Origin: CAZLDI01 sp964558415
GTDB lineage: Bacteria; Chloroflexota; Dehalococcoidia; SM23-28-2; RBG-16-64-32
NCBI GenBank assembly: GCA_964558415.1
Contig: CAZLDI010000014.1
Coordinates: 1 to 64,000, forward strand
Direction: 5' to 3'
Length of the DNA stretch: 64,000 nucleotides
The translations under genes and the position numbers were made by a program. This document shows, one piece after another, positions 1 to 7,977 of this stretch (position 1 is the first letter of the stretch; the number at the start of each line of letters is the position of its first letter). Under the pieces are notes generated by a model. The model was not told the origin of the DNA. It ran no database searches and was given only the letters and a program-made list of their open reading frames with translations.

Positions 1-122
1 CAAAATGCAGCCTAGAAAGGAGAGCGGTGTACAGGATGTACCGAACGAGTACACAGTGTCGCGTCTTGACCGTGGGCTGGCCTATGATCAGCGGGCGCTG
101 CTTGCGCCAGGAGGACCACCAG

Positions 123-221
123 ATGATCGTCAAATCCGCCACCACCGGACTTTCGGTCAAACGCCTTGAAACGCTCGACCGCTTCCTCCAGAGCCGTTAC
201 ATCGACGCCGGCAAGATCCCC
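123..221 (+). pseudogene. N-terminal remnant of a serine hydrolase (beta-lactamase-fold family)
   Basis: An ATG at 123 sits six bases behind an AGGAGG ribosome binding site. About 33 codons follow, and the stretch LSVKRLETLDRFLQSRYIDA plus GKIP resembles the usual N-terminus of class C beta-lactamase/penicillin-binding-protein-like hydrolases, just before the first beta strand. After GKIP the similarity stops. The frame ends at a TAG at 249-251, so the catalytic SxxK and YxN motifs are absent. The break falls inside the 3' end of the opposing methyltransferase gene, as expected if a deletion or rearrangement joined two unrelated segments. The start is convincing; the family is judged from a short stretch only. 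Confidence 0.5.
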
Positions 222-802
222 CGGCGCCTCTTGTGCACAGAGACAGCGTAGTCGCTGTCCATAGCCGAGGCGTCGCGAGCCCACGTCGACCATCTCTCTG
301 CGAGCACCAGACCACCGGCGGCAGCGATCTCGTCGTATCGCTGGACGGTGAGTCTATCCGACATGATCTGAAAGCCCGCGATCAGAACCCCGTCCGGTTG
401 AAGATGGCATGCCATGTTCGCGACGACGAGGCCCTCGGTCCCAGGGTCCAGGAAGATCATCACGTTGCCAGCCATCACAATCGCGTCGAACGAACGAGCG
501 AGGTCAACGGTCGCCAGGTCGGCAAGGCGCCACTCTACACCGGGCGCCTTGCGCCTCGCCGTGTCCAGCATCTCCGGGTCGATGTCCACGCCCACGACCT
601 CCACGCCGCGACGCGCCAGCTCGCGACCGACGCGTCCTGTTCCGCAGCCGGCGTCAAGCACCGACACCGGCGCAAACCGCTGGACGAACTCGGCTTCGCC
701 GTGGACATCCTCACCGGCGGCGGCGCGCCGCTCGTACGTCGCGTCGTAGGCATCGCCGGACACGGTTCTGGCCTGCAACCAACGGTTCGATGCGTCGGTC
801 AA
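197..802 (-). CDS. Class I SAM-dependent methyltransferase
   Basis: A 201-residue protein with a Rossmann-type methyltransferase core. Motif I is VLDAGCGTGRVGRELA (about residues 48-63), an acidic residue ends the second strand in VVGVDID, and DAIVMAGNVMIF is the motif IV region. The architecture matches small-molecule or ubiquinone-type methyltransferases (Methyltransf_11/25), so it should transfer a methyl group from S-adenosylmethionine; the substrate cannot be told. The C-terminal tail reads antisense into a hydrolase remnant and may have been altered by the rearrangement that truncated that gene. It is separated by about 100 bases from the next upstream gene and seems to be its own unit. 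Confidence 0.8.
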   Translation of the reverse strand: MTDASNRWLQARTVSGDAYDATYERRAAAGEDVHGEAEFVQRFAPVSVLDAGCGTGRVGRELARRGVEVVGVDIDPEMLDTARRKAPGVEWRLADLATVDLARSFDAIVMAGNVMIFLDPGTEGLVVANMACHLQPDGVLIAGFQIMSDRLTVQRYDEIAAAGGLVLAERWSTWARDASAMDSDYAVSVHKRRRGILPASM

Positions 803-904
803 GCACGCACCTCGCGTGTGTGAATCGTCTGCTCGCTCACCTCCTGGATGATACGCCGAGGCGTGCGGCTCTGCACGGGGCGCTGGACGGCCACCGCGCA
901 GTCA

Positions 905-1624
905 CTACTTCAGAAGTCGACGGTCCTTGTAAACGACTCTGAAGCCGTAGTCGTTGTAGCGGTAGTCGGGCGGAATGCTGCTGCGGGCCGAACAGCGGCT
1001 GACCTTGACGGCGTGACGCCAGGCGCCGCCGCGTGACGCGCGGCGCTCGCCGGCCGGTGGGCCCTGCGGATTGTGGTCGGGCGAGACGGCATAGTAGCCG
1101 GGGTCGTACCAGTCGGAGCACCACTCATGGACGTTGAAGCCGATGTCGACGAGGCCATAGCCGTTGGCTGGCGCTGCGCCGACCTCCCACGTCGCGTCCT
1201 GCTGGAAGCGCCCGCCCGAGCCGTCAAACGGTTCGTCCCCCCAGGGGTACTTGGCGCCATCGACGCCGCCGAGCGCCGCTTTCTCCCACTCAGCCTCCGT
1301 GGGCAGCCGGAAGCGCGTGCGCTGGACGCCGCCGAGCCAGTCGCAGTAGGCCGTGGCGTCGTACCAACTGACGCCGACGACGGGCTGGCGCGGCTGATTG
1401 AAGGCGGGATCGTCCCAGAAGCGGGGTGCCTCGTGGCCGGTGACAGCGAGGAAGGCGGCGTACCCCTCGTTGGTGACCGGAAGCACGGCCATGCGGAAGG
1501 CGGGAAGCGTCACGCGATGCGCCGGGCCTTCGTCGGGTCGGCCGTCGTCGTCGCCCATGGTGAACGCACCGGCCGGGATCAGGACGGTCTCGATCTGGTC
1601 GACTGGCGTCGTCACCTGTGTCAC
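905..1624 (-). CDS. Formylglycine-generating-enzyme-like (SUMF1 domain) protein
   Basis: A 239-residue FGE-sulfatase (C-type-lectin-like) domain protein. Visible signatures are IPAGAFTMGDDDG near the N-terminus, PVVGVSWYDATAYCDWL, RLPTEAEWEKAA, KYPWGDEPFDG, NVHEWCSDWYD and RGGAW...DYGFRVV at the end. I chose a GTG at 1624, 13 bases after the stop of the upstream acyl-CoA synthetase. The open frame extends further, but those extra residues are Arg/Ser-rich and overlap the neighbour. True FGEs carry two cysteines in a LCHDSYC-like segment after RGG. Here that segment reads RHAVKV and the only nearby Cys is in SRCSARS, so classical copper-dependent FGE activity is doubtful. It could be a non-catalytic or different oxidoreductase member. 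Confidence 0.85.
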   Translation of the reverse strand: MTQVTTPVDQIETVLIPAGAFTMGDDDGRPDEGPAHRVTLPAFRMAVLPVTNEGYAAFLAVTGHEAPRFWDDPAFNQPRQPVVGVSWYDATAYCDWLGGVQRTRFRLPTEAEWEKAALGGVDGAKYPWGDEPFDGSGGRFQQDATWEVGAAPANGYGLVDIGFNVHEWCSDWYDPGYYAVSPDHNPQGPPAGERRASRGGAWRHAVKVSRCSARSSIPPDYRYNDYGFRVVYKDRRLLK

Positions 1625-1637
1625 CTGTTCACCGGCG

Positions 1638-3215
1638 CTAATTGACGCGCCGTTGACCGTCCCCCCAGTATTGCTCGCGGATGAGGAACTTCTGGAGCTT
1701 GCCCGTGGCCGTGCGCGGCAGGGATTCGACGAAGTCGACTGACGTGGGCGCCTTGAAGTGCGCCAGGTGCCCGCGCGAGAACTCGATGATCTCTTGTTCA
1801 CTAACGGATTGGCCTTCTCGGAGCACGATGAGCGCCTTGGGCGTCTCGCCCCACTTCTCGCTGGGCACGCCGATCACCGCGCATTCGAGGACCGCCGGGT
1901 GCTTGTACAGTGCGTCCTCGATCTCAGGCGAGCTGATGTTTTCGCCGCCGGAGATGATGACATCCTTCTTGCGGTCCACGATATGAACGTTGCCGTACTC
2001 GTCCCATACGGCCAGGTCGCCGGTGTGGAAGTAGCCGTCAAAGATCGCCTTCGCCGTCTCTTCCGGCTGCTCCCAGTAGCCTTTGAGCACCACGTTCGAG
2101 CGAGCGCAGATCTCGCCGATCGAGACACCATCCTGTGGCACGGGCTTGCCGTCGTCATCGAGTAGCTGAATATCGACACCGAGCGCCTCGACGCCGGCAC
2201 GGGCGCGGCGGCCGTAGTCGGCCGCCGGCGTGTGAAAGTCCGGGCGTGAGACTGTGAGGATAGGGGCGGTCTCGGTCAGGCCGTAGATCTGGATGAACTC
2301 CCAGCCAAACTCTTCCTCCAGGCGTTGGATGAAGGCGGCCGGGGGAGGCGCGCCGGCGACGGTGAAACGAGGCCTCGTCTTGATCTTGTGCTTGCCCTTG
2401 TCCGCGTAGTTGAGGATGGTGCTGAGAACCGCCGGCGCCATACAGGCGAAGGTGACGCCCTCCTGCGCGATCAGGCGATAGATGTCCTCTGCCACCACGG
2501 CGCGCAGGACCACGTGCGTGGCGCCCACGCCTGTGACGGCGAACGGGCCGCCCCAGCCGCTGGCGTGAAACATCGGCAGCGTCCACAGCTCAACGTCGTC
2601 ATGACGGATGCCCAGGTGAGCGATGAAGTTGTAGGCGTTGATGTAGCAGTTGCGGTGGGTCAGCATGACGCCCTTCGGGCGCGCAGTCGTGCCGGACGTG
2701 TAGTTGATGGAGATCGTGTCGTTCTCGTCTTGCTTGATCGGTGGCGTACTCGACGTTGGCCGGCCGGCCATCAGTTCCTCCCACGAGGTCCAGCCCGCGG
2801 GCGCCGGCCCCTCGTCCTGCGCAACGACCCAGTGCTGGACTGTCTGCAGGTGGGGTCGAATCTCGTCGACGAGATTCGTGTAGTCGTAATCGGCGAGAAC
2901 GACCTTCACCGCCGCGTGATTGATGATGTACTCGTGGTCGCTCGCCGCCAGGCGATAGTTGAGGGGCACGATGATCGCGCCGATCTGGGTGACGGCGTAA
3001 TAGCTCTCCAGGAAAAAGTGCGAGTTCGGACTGAGAATGCACACCCGGTCGCCCTTGCCCACGCCCAGAGCCAGCAATGCGTGCGCCATCCGGTTCGCCC
3101 GCTCCTGAAACTGCCGGTATGTGAAGCGCCGCTCGCCGTCCACGATCGCGACCTTATTCGGATACAGCTTCGCGGCTCGGCGCAAGAAGTCGTTTACCAG
3201 TAGCGGCACTTCCAA
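1638..3215 (-). CDS. AMP-dependent acyl-CoA synthetase/ligase
   Basis: A 525-residue ANL-superfamily enzyme that activates a carboxylic acid through an acyl-adenylate to its CoA thioester. The P-loop-like motif INYTSGTTARPKGVMLTHRN lies near residue 175, the adenylate motif IQIYGLTETAP near 315, YFHTGDLAVWDEYGNVHIVD near 400, the hinge/A8 RKKDVIISGGENI near 425 and the C-terminal catalytic Lys in RTATGKLQK. The TTG at 3215 is chosen because GGGAGGG lies just upstream of it and a TTGACC-N17-TACGCT promoter at 3250-3278 lies behind it; the longer open frame to 3278 would start inside the promoter. The medium-chain/fatty-acid-like family is clear, the substrate is not. The FGE-like gene follows in the same unit. 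Confidence 0.9.
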   Translation of the reverse strand: MEVPLLVNDFLRRAAKLYPNKVAIVDGERRFTYRQFQERANRMAHALLALGVGKGDRVCILSPNSHFFLESYYAVTQIGAIIVPLNYRLAASDHEYIINHAAVKVVLADYDYTNLVDEIRPHLQTVQHWVVAQDEGPAPAGWTSWEELMAGRPTSSTPPIKQDENDTISINYTSGTTARPKGVMLTHRNCYINAYNFIAHLGIRHDDVELWTLPMFHASGWGGPFAVTGVGATHVVLRAVVAEDIYRLIAQEGVTFACMAPAVLSTILNYADKGKHKIKTRPRFTVAGAPPPAAFIQRLEEEFGWEFIQIYGLTETAPILTVSRPDFHTPAADYGRRARAGVEALGVDIQLLDDDGKPVPQDGVSIGEICARSNVVLKGYWEQPEETAKAIFDGYFHTGDLAVWDEYGNVHIVDRKKDVIISGGENISSPEIEDALYKHPAVLECAVIGVPSEKWGETPKALIVLREGQSVSEQEIIEFSRGHLAHFKAPTSVDFVESLPRTATGKLQKFLIREQYWGDGQRRVN

Positions 3216-3249
3216 GGCGGTCCCTCCCTGACTGCGAAAAGCGTGGGGT

Positions 3250-3278
3250 AGCGTATCAGCGCCGCCGGGAGCGGTCAA
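3250..3278 (-). promoter_or_regulatory. Sigma-70-type promoter for the acyl-CoA synthetase gene
   Basis: Reading the minus strand, TTGACC (3278-3273), a 17-base spacer and TACGCT (3255-3250) precede the TTG start at 3215. The arrangement rules out the upstream in-frame start at 3278. Confidence 0.55.
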
Positions 3279-3295
3279 TCGCGAAGCGTGGCTGG

Positions 3296-5488
3296 CTACG
3301 CCCGCTTGCGCACGCCCTCCAGGCGGCGGCTCACAGAGACGACGCCACGGATGCCTTCCAGCTTGTTCAGGAGGCGGCCCAGTTGTTCGATGCCGCTGGT
3401 CTCCAGCGTCATCAGGATCGTGATGTGACCGTCTTCGGCGCCCTGAGTGTGAACGCCAGTCATGTTTACGCGCTCGTCGGCAACGAGTGCGGTTATGTCA
3501 CGCAGGAGGCCGACGCGGTCCCAGGCCTCCAGGTGGACCGCCACGGGGTAGAGCTGACCTCGCCGCCCCCATTCGACATCGACCAGGCGCTCGGTTTCGT
3601 CTTCGTGCAGTATGTTCTTGCAGTCGCTCCGGTGAACGGAGACCCCTTCCCCGCGGGTGACATAGCCCGTGATAACCTCGCCGGGCACCGGGTTGCAGCA
3701 GCGCGCCAGGCGAGTCAGCAGATCGCCGGTTCCGAGCACGCGGATGCTTGTGGTGTAGGTCGCACCGGCGGGCGGCTCCAGAGTCTGGGTTGTGTCTTCC
3801 TGCTCTTGAAGTGTGGAGGCGAGGCGGTTGGCGATGTGTTGGGTACTGATCTCTCCGTAGCCGACGCGAAGGAAGAAGTCGTCGAGTTCCTCGAACTTGA
3901 ATAGCTTGAGGATCTCCTCCTGCATGTCAGAGATGCTCGCACCGAGACGTGCCAGCTCCTTCTCGACCATCTCTTTGCCGCGGGCGATATTCTCTGTGCG
4001 CTCCTGGCGCTTGAACCACTGGCGAATCTTTTCACGGGCGTGGGTGGTGCGAATGAAGCCGAGGTTCTGGTTCATCCAATCACGAGACGGGCCTTTGGAC
4101 GATTTGCTGGTGAGTATCTCAACCACGTCGCCGCTCTTGAGCTGATAATTCAGCGACACCAGGCGACCGTTGACCTTGCCCCCAACGCAGCGATGGCCGA
4201 GGTCAGTGTGAATGCGGTATGCGAAGTCAAGGGGAGTGCTGCCGGTCGGGAGGTCCTTGATCTCGCCCTTGGGCGTGAAGATGTACACCTGGTCCTGGAA
4301 GATGTCGGTTTTTACCGCTTCCACCAGCTCTTCCGCCTGGGCTATTTCGCCGTGCCAGTCCATTAGCTGGCGCAGCCAGGCAAGGCGCTCCTCGTACTTG
4401 ACGTCGCGTTTGCCGCCTTCCTTATAGCGCCAGTGAGCGGCGATGCCGTATTCGGCGGTGTGGTGCATGTCGAACGTGCGAATCTGCACTTCCAGCGGCT
4501 GGTTATTGAGGGCCCTGACCGTCGTGTGAAGCGACTGGTACATGCTCTCTTTCGGGTTCCCGATGTAGTCGTCGAACGTGCCGGTGAGGGGGCGCCAGAG
4601 GCCATGGACGATGCCGAGCGCGGTGTAGCAGTCGGGCATCGTATCGACGAGAACGCGCACGGCCAGGAGGTCGTATATCTCGTCGACGCTCTTTCCTTCG
4701 GCCGCGTACTTTTCGATCTTCTGGTGGATACTGTAGATGTGCTTGGCGCGGCCCTGGATCTCCGCGTGGATGCCATGCTTTTCCAGCTCCCCGCGCAGGG
4801 CCGCCGTGACCTCGTCGACGTATCGCTCGCGGACTGCGCGCTTGGCATCGATCATGTCGGCGACGAGCTTGTAGGAGTCGGGCTCCAGGTAGCGGAATGC
4901 GAGGTCTTCCAGTTGCCACTTGATCTGCCAGATGCCTAGGCGAGCAGCTAGCGGGGCGTATATTTCGATGGTTTCACGCGCGATACGTCGCTGGGCGTCG
5001 GGCTTAAGCGCCCAGAGCGTCCGCATGTTGTGCAGGCGGTCGGCCAGCTTGATGATAACGACTCGCAGGTCCTGGGCCATCGCCAGAAACATCTTGCGGA
5101 GATTCTCCGCCTGGACGCGCTCGTGCCCGTCGCGGCCTTCGGCCGCCTGGCCGGAAATCCGCCCGAGCTTCGTCACACCCTCAACCAGAAGCGCGACTTC
5201 AGCGCCGAACCGCTTCGCTATCTCCTGGTTTGTGACCTCGCAGTCCTCCTGGACGTCGTGAAGGAGCGCGGCAGCGATGGTGCTGGCGTCGAGCTGAAGC
5301 TCGGCGATCGTTTCGGCGGCGTGCAAGGGGTGGCTGATGACGGGGTCGCCACTCTTACGAAGCTGGCCGCCGTGGCACTGGTGGGCGAACGCCAGGGCAT
5401 CGCGCACAAGCTCCTGTCCTGCGGGAGGCAGATATTCTGCGGACCGCGAAAGGATCGCCTGGCCAAGCTCTTCGACTTTGGTCGTCAT
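3296..5488 (-). CDS. rel: Bifunctional (p)ppGpp synthetase/hydrolase, RelA/SpoT (Rel) family
   Basis: A 730-residue long RSH enzyme controlling the stringent response. The N-terminal HD hydrolase domain keeps HAAETIAEL, LLHDVQED (HDxxED) and KLADRLHNMRTL, so hydrolysis of (p)ppGpp should be intact. The synthetase domain has KHIYSIHQKI, EIYDLLAVRVLV, YQSLHTTV, EVQIRT and IAAHWRYKEG, so synthesis should also be intact. A TGS domain follows (IYIFTPKGEIKDLP region, about residue 400), then a zinc-finger-like segment (LARCCNPVPGE) and a C-terminal ACT domain (about 655-725). This is the single-Rel architecture of Gram-positive and deep-branching bacteria. A TGC-TAAACT element lies ten bases before the ATG, suggesting a very short leader. 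Confidence 0.96.
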   Translation of the reverse strand: MTTKVEELGQAILSRSAEYLPPAGQELVRDALAFAHQCHGGQLRKSGDPVISHPLHAAETIAELQLDASTIAAALLHDVQEDCEVTNQEIAKRFGAEVALLVEGVTKLGRISGQAAEGRDGHERVQAENLRKMFLAMAQDLRVVIIKLADRLHNMRTLWALKPDAQRRIARETIEIYAPLAARLGIWQIKWQLEDLAFRYLEPDSYKLVADMIDAKRAVRERYVDEVTAALRGELEKHGIHAEIQGRAKHIYSIHQKIEKYAAEGKSVDEIYDLLAVRVLVDTMPDCYTALGIVHGLWRPLTGTFDDYIGNPKESMYQSLHTTVRALNNQPLEVQIRTFDMHHTAEYGIAAHWRYKEGGKRDVKYEERLAWLRQLMDWHGEIAQAEELVEAVKTDIFQDQVYIFTPKGEIKDLPTGSTPLDFAYRIHTDLGHRCVGGKVNGRLVSLNYQLKSGDVVEILTSKSSKGPSRDWMNQNLGFIRTTHAREKIRQWFKRQERTENIARGKEMVEKELARLGASISDMQEEILKLFKFEELDDFFLRVGYGEISTQHIANRLASTLQEQEDTTQTLEPPAGATYTTSIRVLGTGDLLTRLARCCNPVPGEVITGYVTRGEGVSVHRSDCKNILHEDETERLVDVEWGRRGQLYPVAVHLEAWDRVGLLRDITALVADERVNMTGVHTQGAEDGHITILMTLETSGIEQLGRLLNKLEGIRGVVSVSRRLEGVRKRA

Positions 5489-5498
5489 TCTTCAGTCA

Positions 5499-5507
5499 AG
5501 TTTAGCA
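5499..5507 (-). promoter_or_regulatory. Extended -10 (TGC-TAAACT) for rel, near-leaderless
   Basis: On the minus strand TGC (5507-5505) directly precedes TAAACT (5504-5499), and only ten bases separate this from the rel ATG. Transcription would begin within a few bases of the start codon. No clear -35 is visible. Confidence 0.4.
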
Positions 5508-5516
5508 TCCGGGATT

Positions 5517-5546
5517 TTGCGCCCGTTTCCGCTTGTCAAGTATGCT
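5517..5546 (+). promoter_or_regulatory. Possible promoter for hisS
   Basis: TTGCGC (5517-5522), 18-base spacer, TATGCT (5541-5546), about 26 bases before the hisS ATG at 5573. The match to consensus is moderate; it lies in the 84-base divergent gap between rel and hisS. Confidence 0.35.
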
Positions 5547-5572
5547 CCGACCATGCGAGTCAGCAAACCGAT

Positions 5573-6841
5573 ATGACGAAATACAAGGCGCCGCGGGGAA
5601 CACAGGACGTCCTGCCGGAGGAGCAGCGTTACTGGGACTACGTGTGCGACGCTGCCGAGCGGCTCTGCGCCGCGTTCGGCTACGGTAGGATCCAGACGCC
5701 GCTGTTTGAGGATGCGTCGCTGTTCACCAGGACCACCGGGGAGGTGACGGACATCGTCCAGAAGGAGATGTACGTCTTCCACGATCGGGGCGATCAGGAG
5801 CTGGCGCTGCGTCCGGAAGGCACGCCATCCGTCTGTCGCGCTTACCTGGAGCACGGTATGCACAACCTGCCCCAGCCTGTGCGACTCTGGTACTGGGCGC
5901 CCAACTTCCGCTACGACCGGCCCCAGGCCGGCCGCTACCGCCAGCACTACCAGTTCGGCGCCGAGGCGATCGGTGAGAGCGATGCCTCCGTCGACGGTGA
6001 GGTGATCGAATTGCTCTGGCGGCTCTACGAAGAGTTGGGCCTGGCGGGTCTGACGCTGAACCTGAACTCGATTGGCGATCAAGAGTGCCGCCCGCGTTAT
6101 CTCGAAACGCTACGCGATCACTACCGGGACAAGCTGTCGCTGGTCTGCGACGACTGCCGGGCGCGGTTCGACCGCAACCCGCTGCGACTTTTGGACTGCA
6201 AGCAGGGGCGCTGCCAGCCCGTAATCGCTGGGGCGCCGACGATGACAGACCACCTGTGCGATGATTGCGCAGGCCACTTCGACGACCTGCGGTCTTACCT
6301 GGCCGGCGTTGGCATCTCGTTTCTCCTTAACCCGCGGCTTGTGCGCGGGCTGGACTACTACACGCGGACAGTGTTCGAAATCCACCCGGAGGAGGAGGGC
6401 GGACAAAGCAGCATCGGCGGCGGTGGACGTTACGATGGGCTGATCGAGCAGCTGGGGGGAAGGCCTACCCCGGGCATCGGCTTCGGGACCGGCATCGAGC
6501 GGATCATCATCAATCTGAAACGACAGGGCGTCGAAGTGCTGGCCGGCGAGCGTCCGCAGGTCTACGTCGCGGTCCAGACGCCGTCCGCCCGCGTGCCGGC
6601 GTTTCGGCTGGCCTCCGATCTGCGGCGGGCGGGTGTGACGGCCACAGCGGCGACCGGGAACCGCTCGCTCAAGGCGCAGCTGCGCGCGGCCGACGCGCTG
6701 GGTGTGGAGTACGTCGCTATCATCGGCGAGCGAGAGCTGGCGGACGGCTCAGCGACGCTGAAGCGGCTGAAGGACGGGACGCAGGAAACCGTGGCGGTCG
6801 GTGTCGTGGCGGCCCGTGTTGCGGCTGCTGACGCTGGTTAG
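5573..6841 (+). CDS. hisS: Histidine--tRNA ligase
   Basis: A 422-residue class II aminoacyl-tRNA synthetase that charges tRNA-His. The start MTKYKAPRGTQDVLPEE is the standard HisRS N-terminus; the open frame reads further upstream but only as antisense of rel. Motif 2 is LRPEGTPSVCRAYLEHG with VRLWYWAPNFRYDRPQAGR; the HisRS-specific signature LVRGLDYYTRTVFE and GGGGRYDGLIEQLGG follow, and motif 3 is GIGFGTGIERI. The insertion domain has the usual Cys pairs (CDDCRARFDRNPLRLLDCK and CDDCAGHF). The C-terminal anticodon-binding domain begins near residue 325. Length is normal. Confidence 0.97.
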   Translation: MTKYKAPRGTQDVLPEEQRYWDYVCDAAERLCAAFGYGRIQTPLFEDASLFTRTTGEVTDIVQKEMYVFHDRGDQELALRPEGTPSVCRAYLEHGMHNLPQPVRLWYWAPNFRYDRPQAGRYRQHYQFGAEAIGESDASVDGEVIELLWRLYEELGLAGLTLNLNSIGDQECRPRYLETLRDHYRDKLSLVCDDCRARFDRNPLRLLDCKQGRCQPVIAGAPTMTDHLCDDCAGHFDDLRSYLAGVGISFLLNPRLVRGLDYYTRTVFEIHPEEEGGQSSIGGGGRYDGLIEQLGGRPTPGIGFGTGIERIIINLKRQGVEVLAGERPQVYVAVQTPSARVPAFRLASDLRRAGVTATAATGNRSLKAQLRAADALGVEYVAIIGERELADGSATLKRLKDGTQETVAVGVVAARVAAADAG

Positions 6842-6843
6842 CG

Positions 6844-6852
6844 TGCTATAAT
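6844..6852 (+). promoter_or_regulatory. Extended -10 promoter (TGC-TATAAT) for prfA-prmC
   Basis: A perfect TATAAT at 6847-6852 preceded by TGC at 6844-6846, overlapping the first bases after the hisS stop. No good -35 at 17 bases (GCTGCT). It would start transcription near 6859, giving prfA its own promoter in addition to read-through from hisS. Confidence 0.6.
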
Positions 6853-6863
6853 CGCTCGGGAAA

Positions 6864-6881
6864 GGCCCCCGTCCGGGGGCC
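6864..6881 (+). other. GC-rich stem-loop in the prfA leader
   Basis: GGCCCCCG-TC-CGGGGGCC forms a perfect hairpin (7-8 G/C pairs, 2-4 base loop) between hisS and prfA, only a few bases after the predicted prfA transcription start. It is not followed by a T run, so it is a poor intrinsic terminator; a 5' mRNA-stabilising hairpin or processing site is more likely. Confidence 0.5.
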
Positions 6882-6906
6882 GTCTTCATGTTCGGGGTAC
6901 AACACG

Positions 6907-7977
6907 ATGTGGGACAGGCTTGAAGCAACCGAAAAGCGTTACGAGGAGCTCGCCGAGGAGATGGCGCGCCCGGGGGTGGCGTCCGACTACGACCGGATGC
7001 AGTCGTTGGCACGAGAGCACGCGGCGCTCAAGGAGATCATCGACATCCTCAGTGAATACCGCAGACTTCAGGATGCGCTGAGCCAGGCGCGCCACGTCGC
7101 CAACGAAGACTCGGACCCGGAGCTGACAGAGCTCGCCCGGGAGGAGATAACACAGGCTGAGGAGCAGGTCAGCGCCCTCGAGGCTAAGCTGCAGCGCGCG
7201 CTGGTGCCGAAGGGCCCTTACGACGACAAGGACGTGATCGTGGAGATCCGCGCGGCGGCGGGCGGCGACGAAGCGTCGCTCTTCGCCGGGGACCTGTTCG
7301 AGATGTACAGCCGCTACGCAGAACGGCAGCGCTGGCAGATCGAGGTGCTGGACGCCCACCGTCGTGACCTCGGCGGGATCAAGGAGATCGTGTTCGAGGT
7401 GCACGGGCGCGGCGCTTACAGCAGACTGAAGTACGAGAGCGGGGTGCACCGCGTGCAGCGCGTCCCGGAGACCGAGGCCCAGGGGCGCATCCACACGTCA
7501 ACGGCCACCGTCGCGGTCCTGCCCGAGGCGGATGAAGTGGACGTGCAGATCGACCCCAACGACCTGCGCATCGATATCTTCAACGCGGGCGGGCACGGCG
7601 GGCAGAACGTGCAGAAGAACGCCACCGCCGTCCGCATCACGCACCTCCCCTCCGGGATCGTCGCCACCTGCCAGGATGAGCGGTCCCAACTGAAAAACCG
7701 GACGAAGGCGATGTCCGTACTGCGCTCGCGGCTGCTGGACGTCGAGCAACGCAAGCGACAGGAGTCGATCGCCTCCAACCGGCGCTCTCAGGTGGGCAGC
7801 GGTGACAGGGCGGAGAAGATTCGCACGTACAACTTTCCGCAGGACCGCGTGACCGACCATCGCGTGAACTACACGCGGCACAACCTGCCCGGCCTGCTAG
7901 ACGGCGATCTCGACGACATCGTCGACGCGCTGTCGGAGCGCGAGCAGCAAGACCGCCTCGACGAGCAGCTGGGGTGA
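6907..7977 (+). CDS. prfA: Peptide chain release factor 1
   Basis: A 356-residue class I release factor that ends translation at UAA and UAG. The GGQ motif that enters the ribosomal peptidyl-transferase centre is in FNAGGHGGQNVQKNATAV (about residues 225-243), and the N-terminal helical domain and PCRF domain (IVEIRAAAGGDEASLFAGDL) are complete. In the codon-recognition region the sequence is SGVHRVQRVPETEAQGRIHTS, as in RF1. The product's GGQ glutamine is the substrate of the next gene, prmC, which overlaps its stop by four bases (GTGA). Confidence 0.97.
   Translation: MWDRLEATEKRYEELAEEMARPGVASDYDRMQSLAREHAALKEIIDILSEYRRLQDALSQARHVANEDSDPELTELAREEITQAEEQVSALEAKLQRALVPKGPYDDKDVIVEIRAAAGGDEASLFAGDLFEMYSRYAERQRWQIEVLDAHRRDLGGIKEIVFEVHGRGAYSRLKYESGVHRVQRVPETEAQGRIHTSTATVAVLPEADEVDVQIDPNDLRIDIFNAGGHGGQNVQKNATAVRITHLPSGIVATCQDERSQLKNRTKAMSVLRSRLLDVEQRKRQESIASNRRSQVGSGDRAEKIRTYNFPQDRVTDHRVNYTRHNLPGLLDGDLDDIVDALSEREQQDRLDEQLG

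Noticed and set aside
233..942. Long plus-strand open frames opposite the methyltransferase
   Set aside because: Shadows of the high-GC coding strand with biased composition.
5030..5572. Long N-terminal extension of hisS
   Set aside because: Antisense of rel with no HisRS similarity; MTKYKAPRGTQD is the true start.
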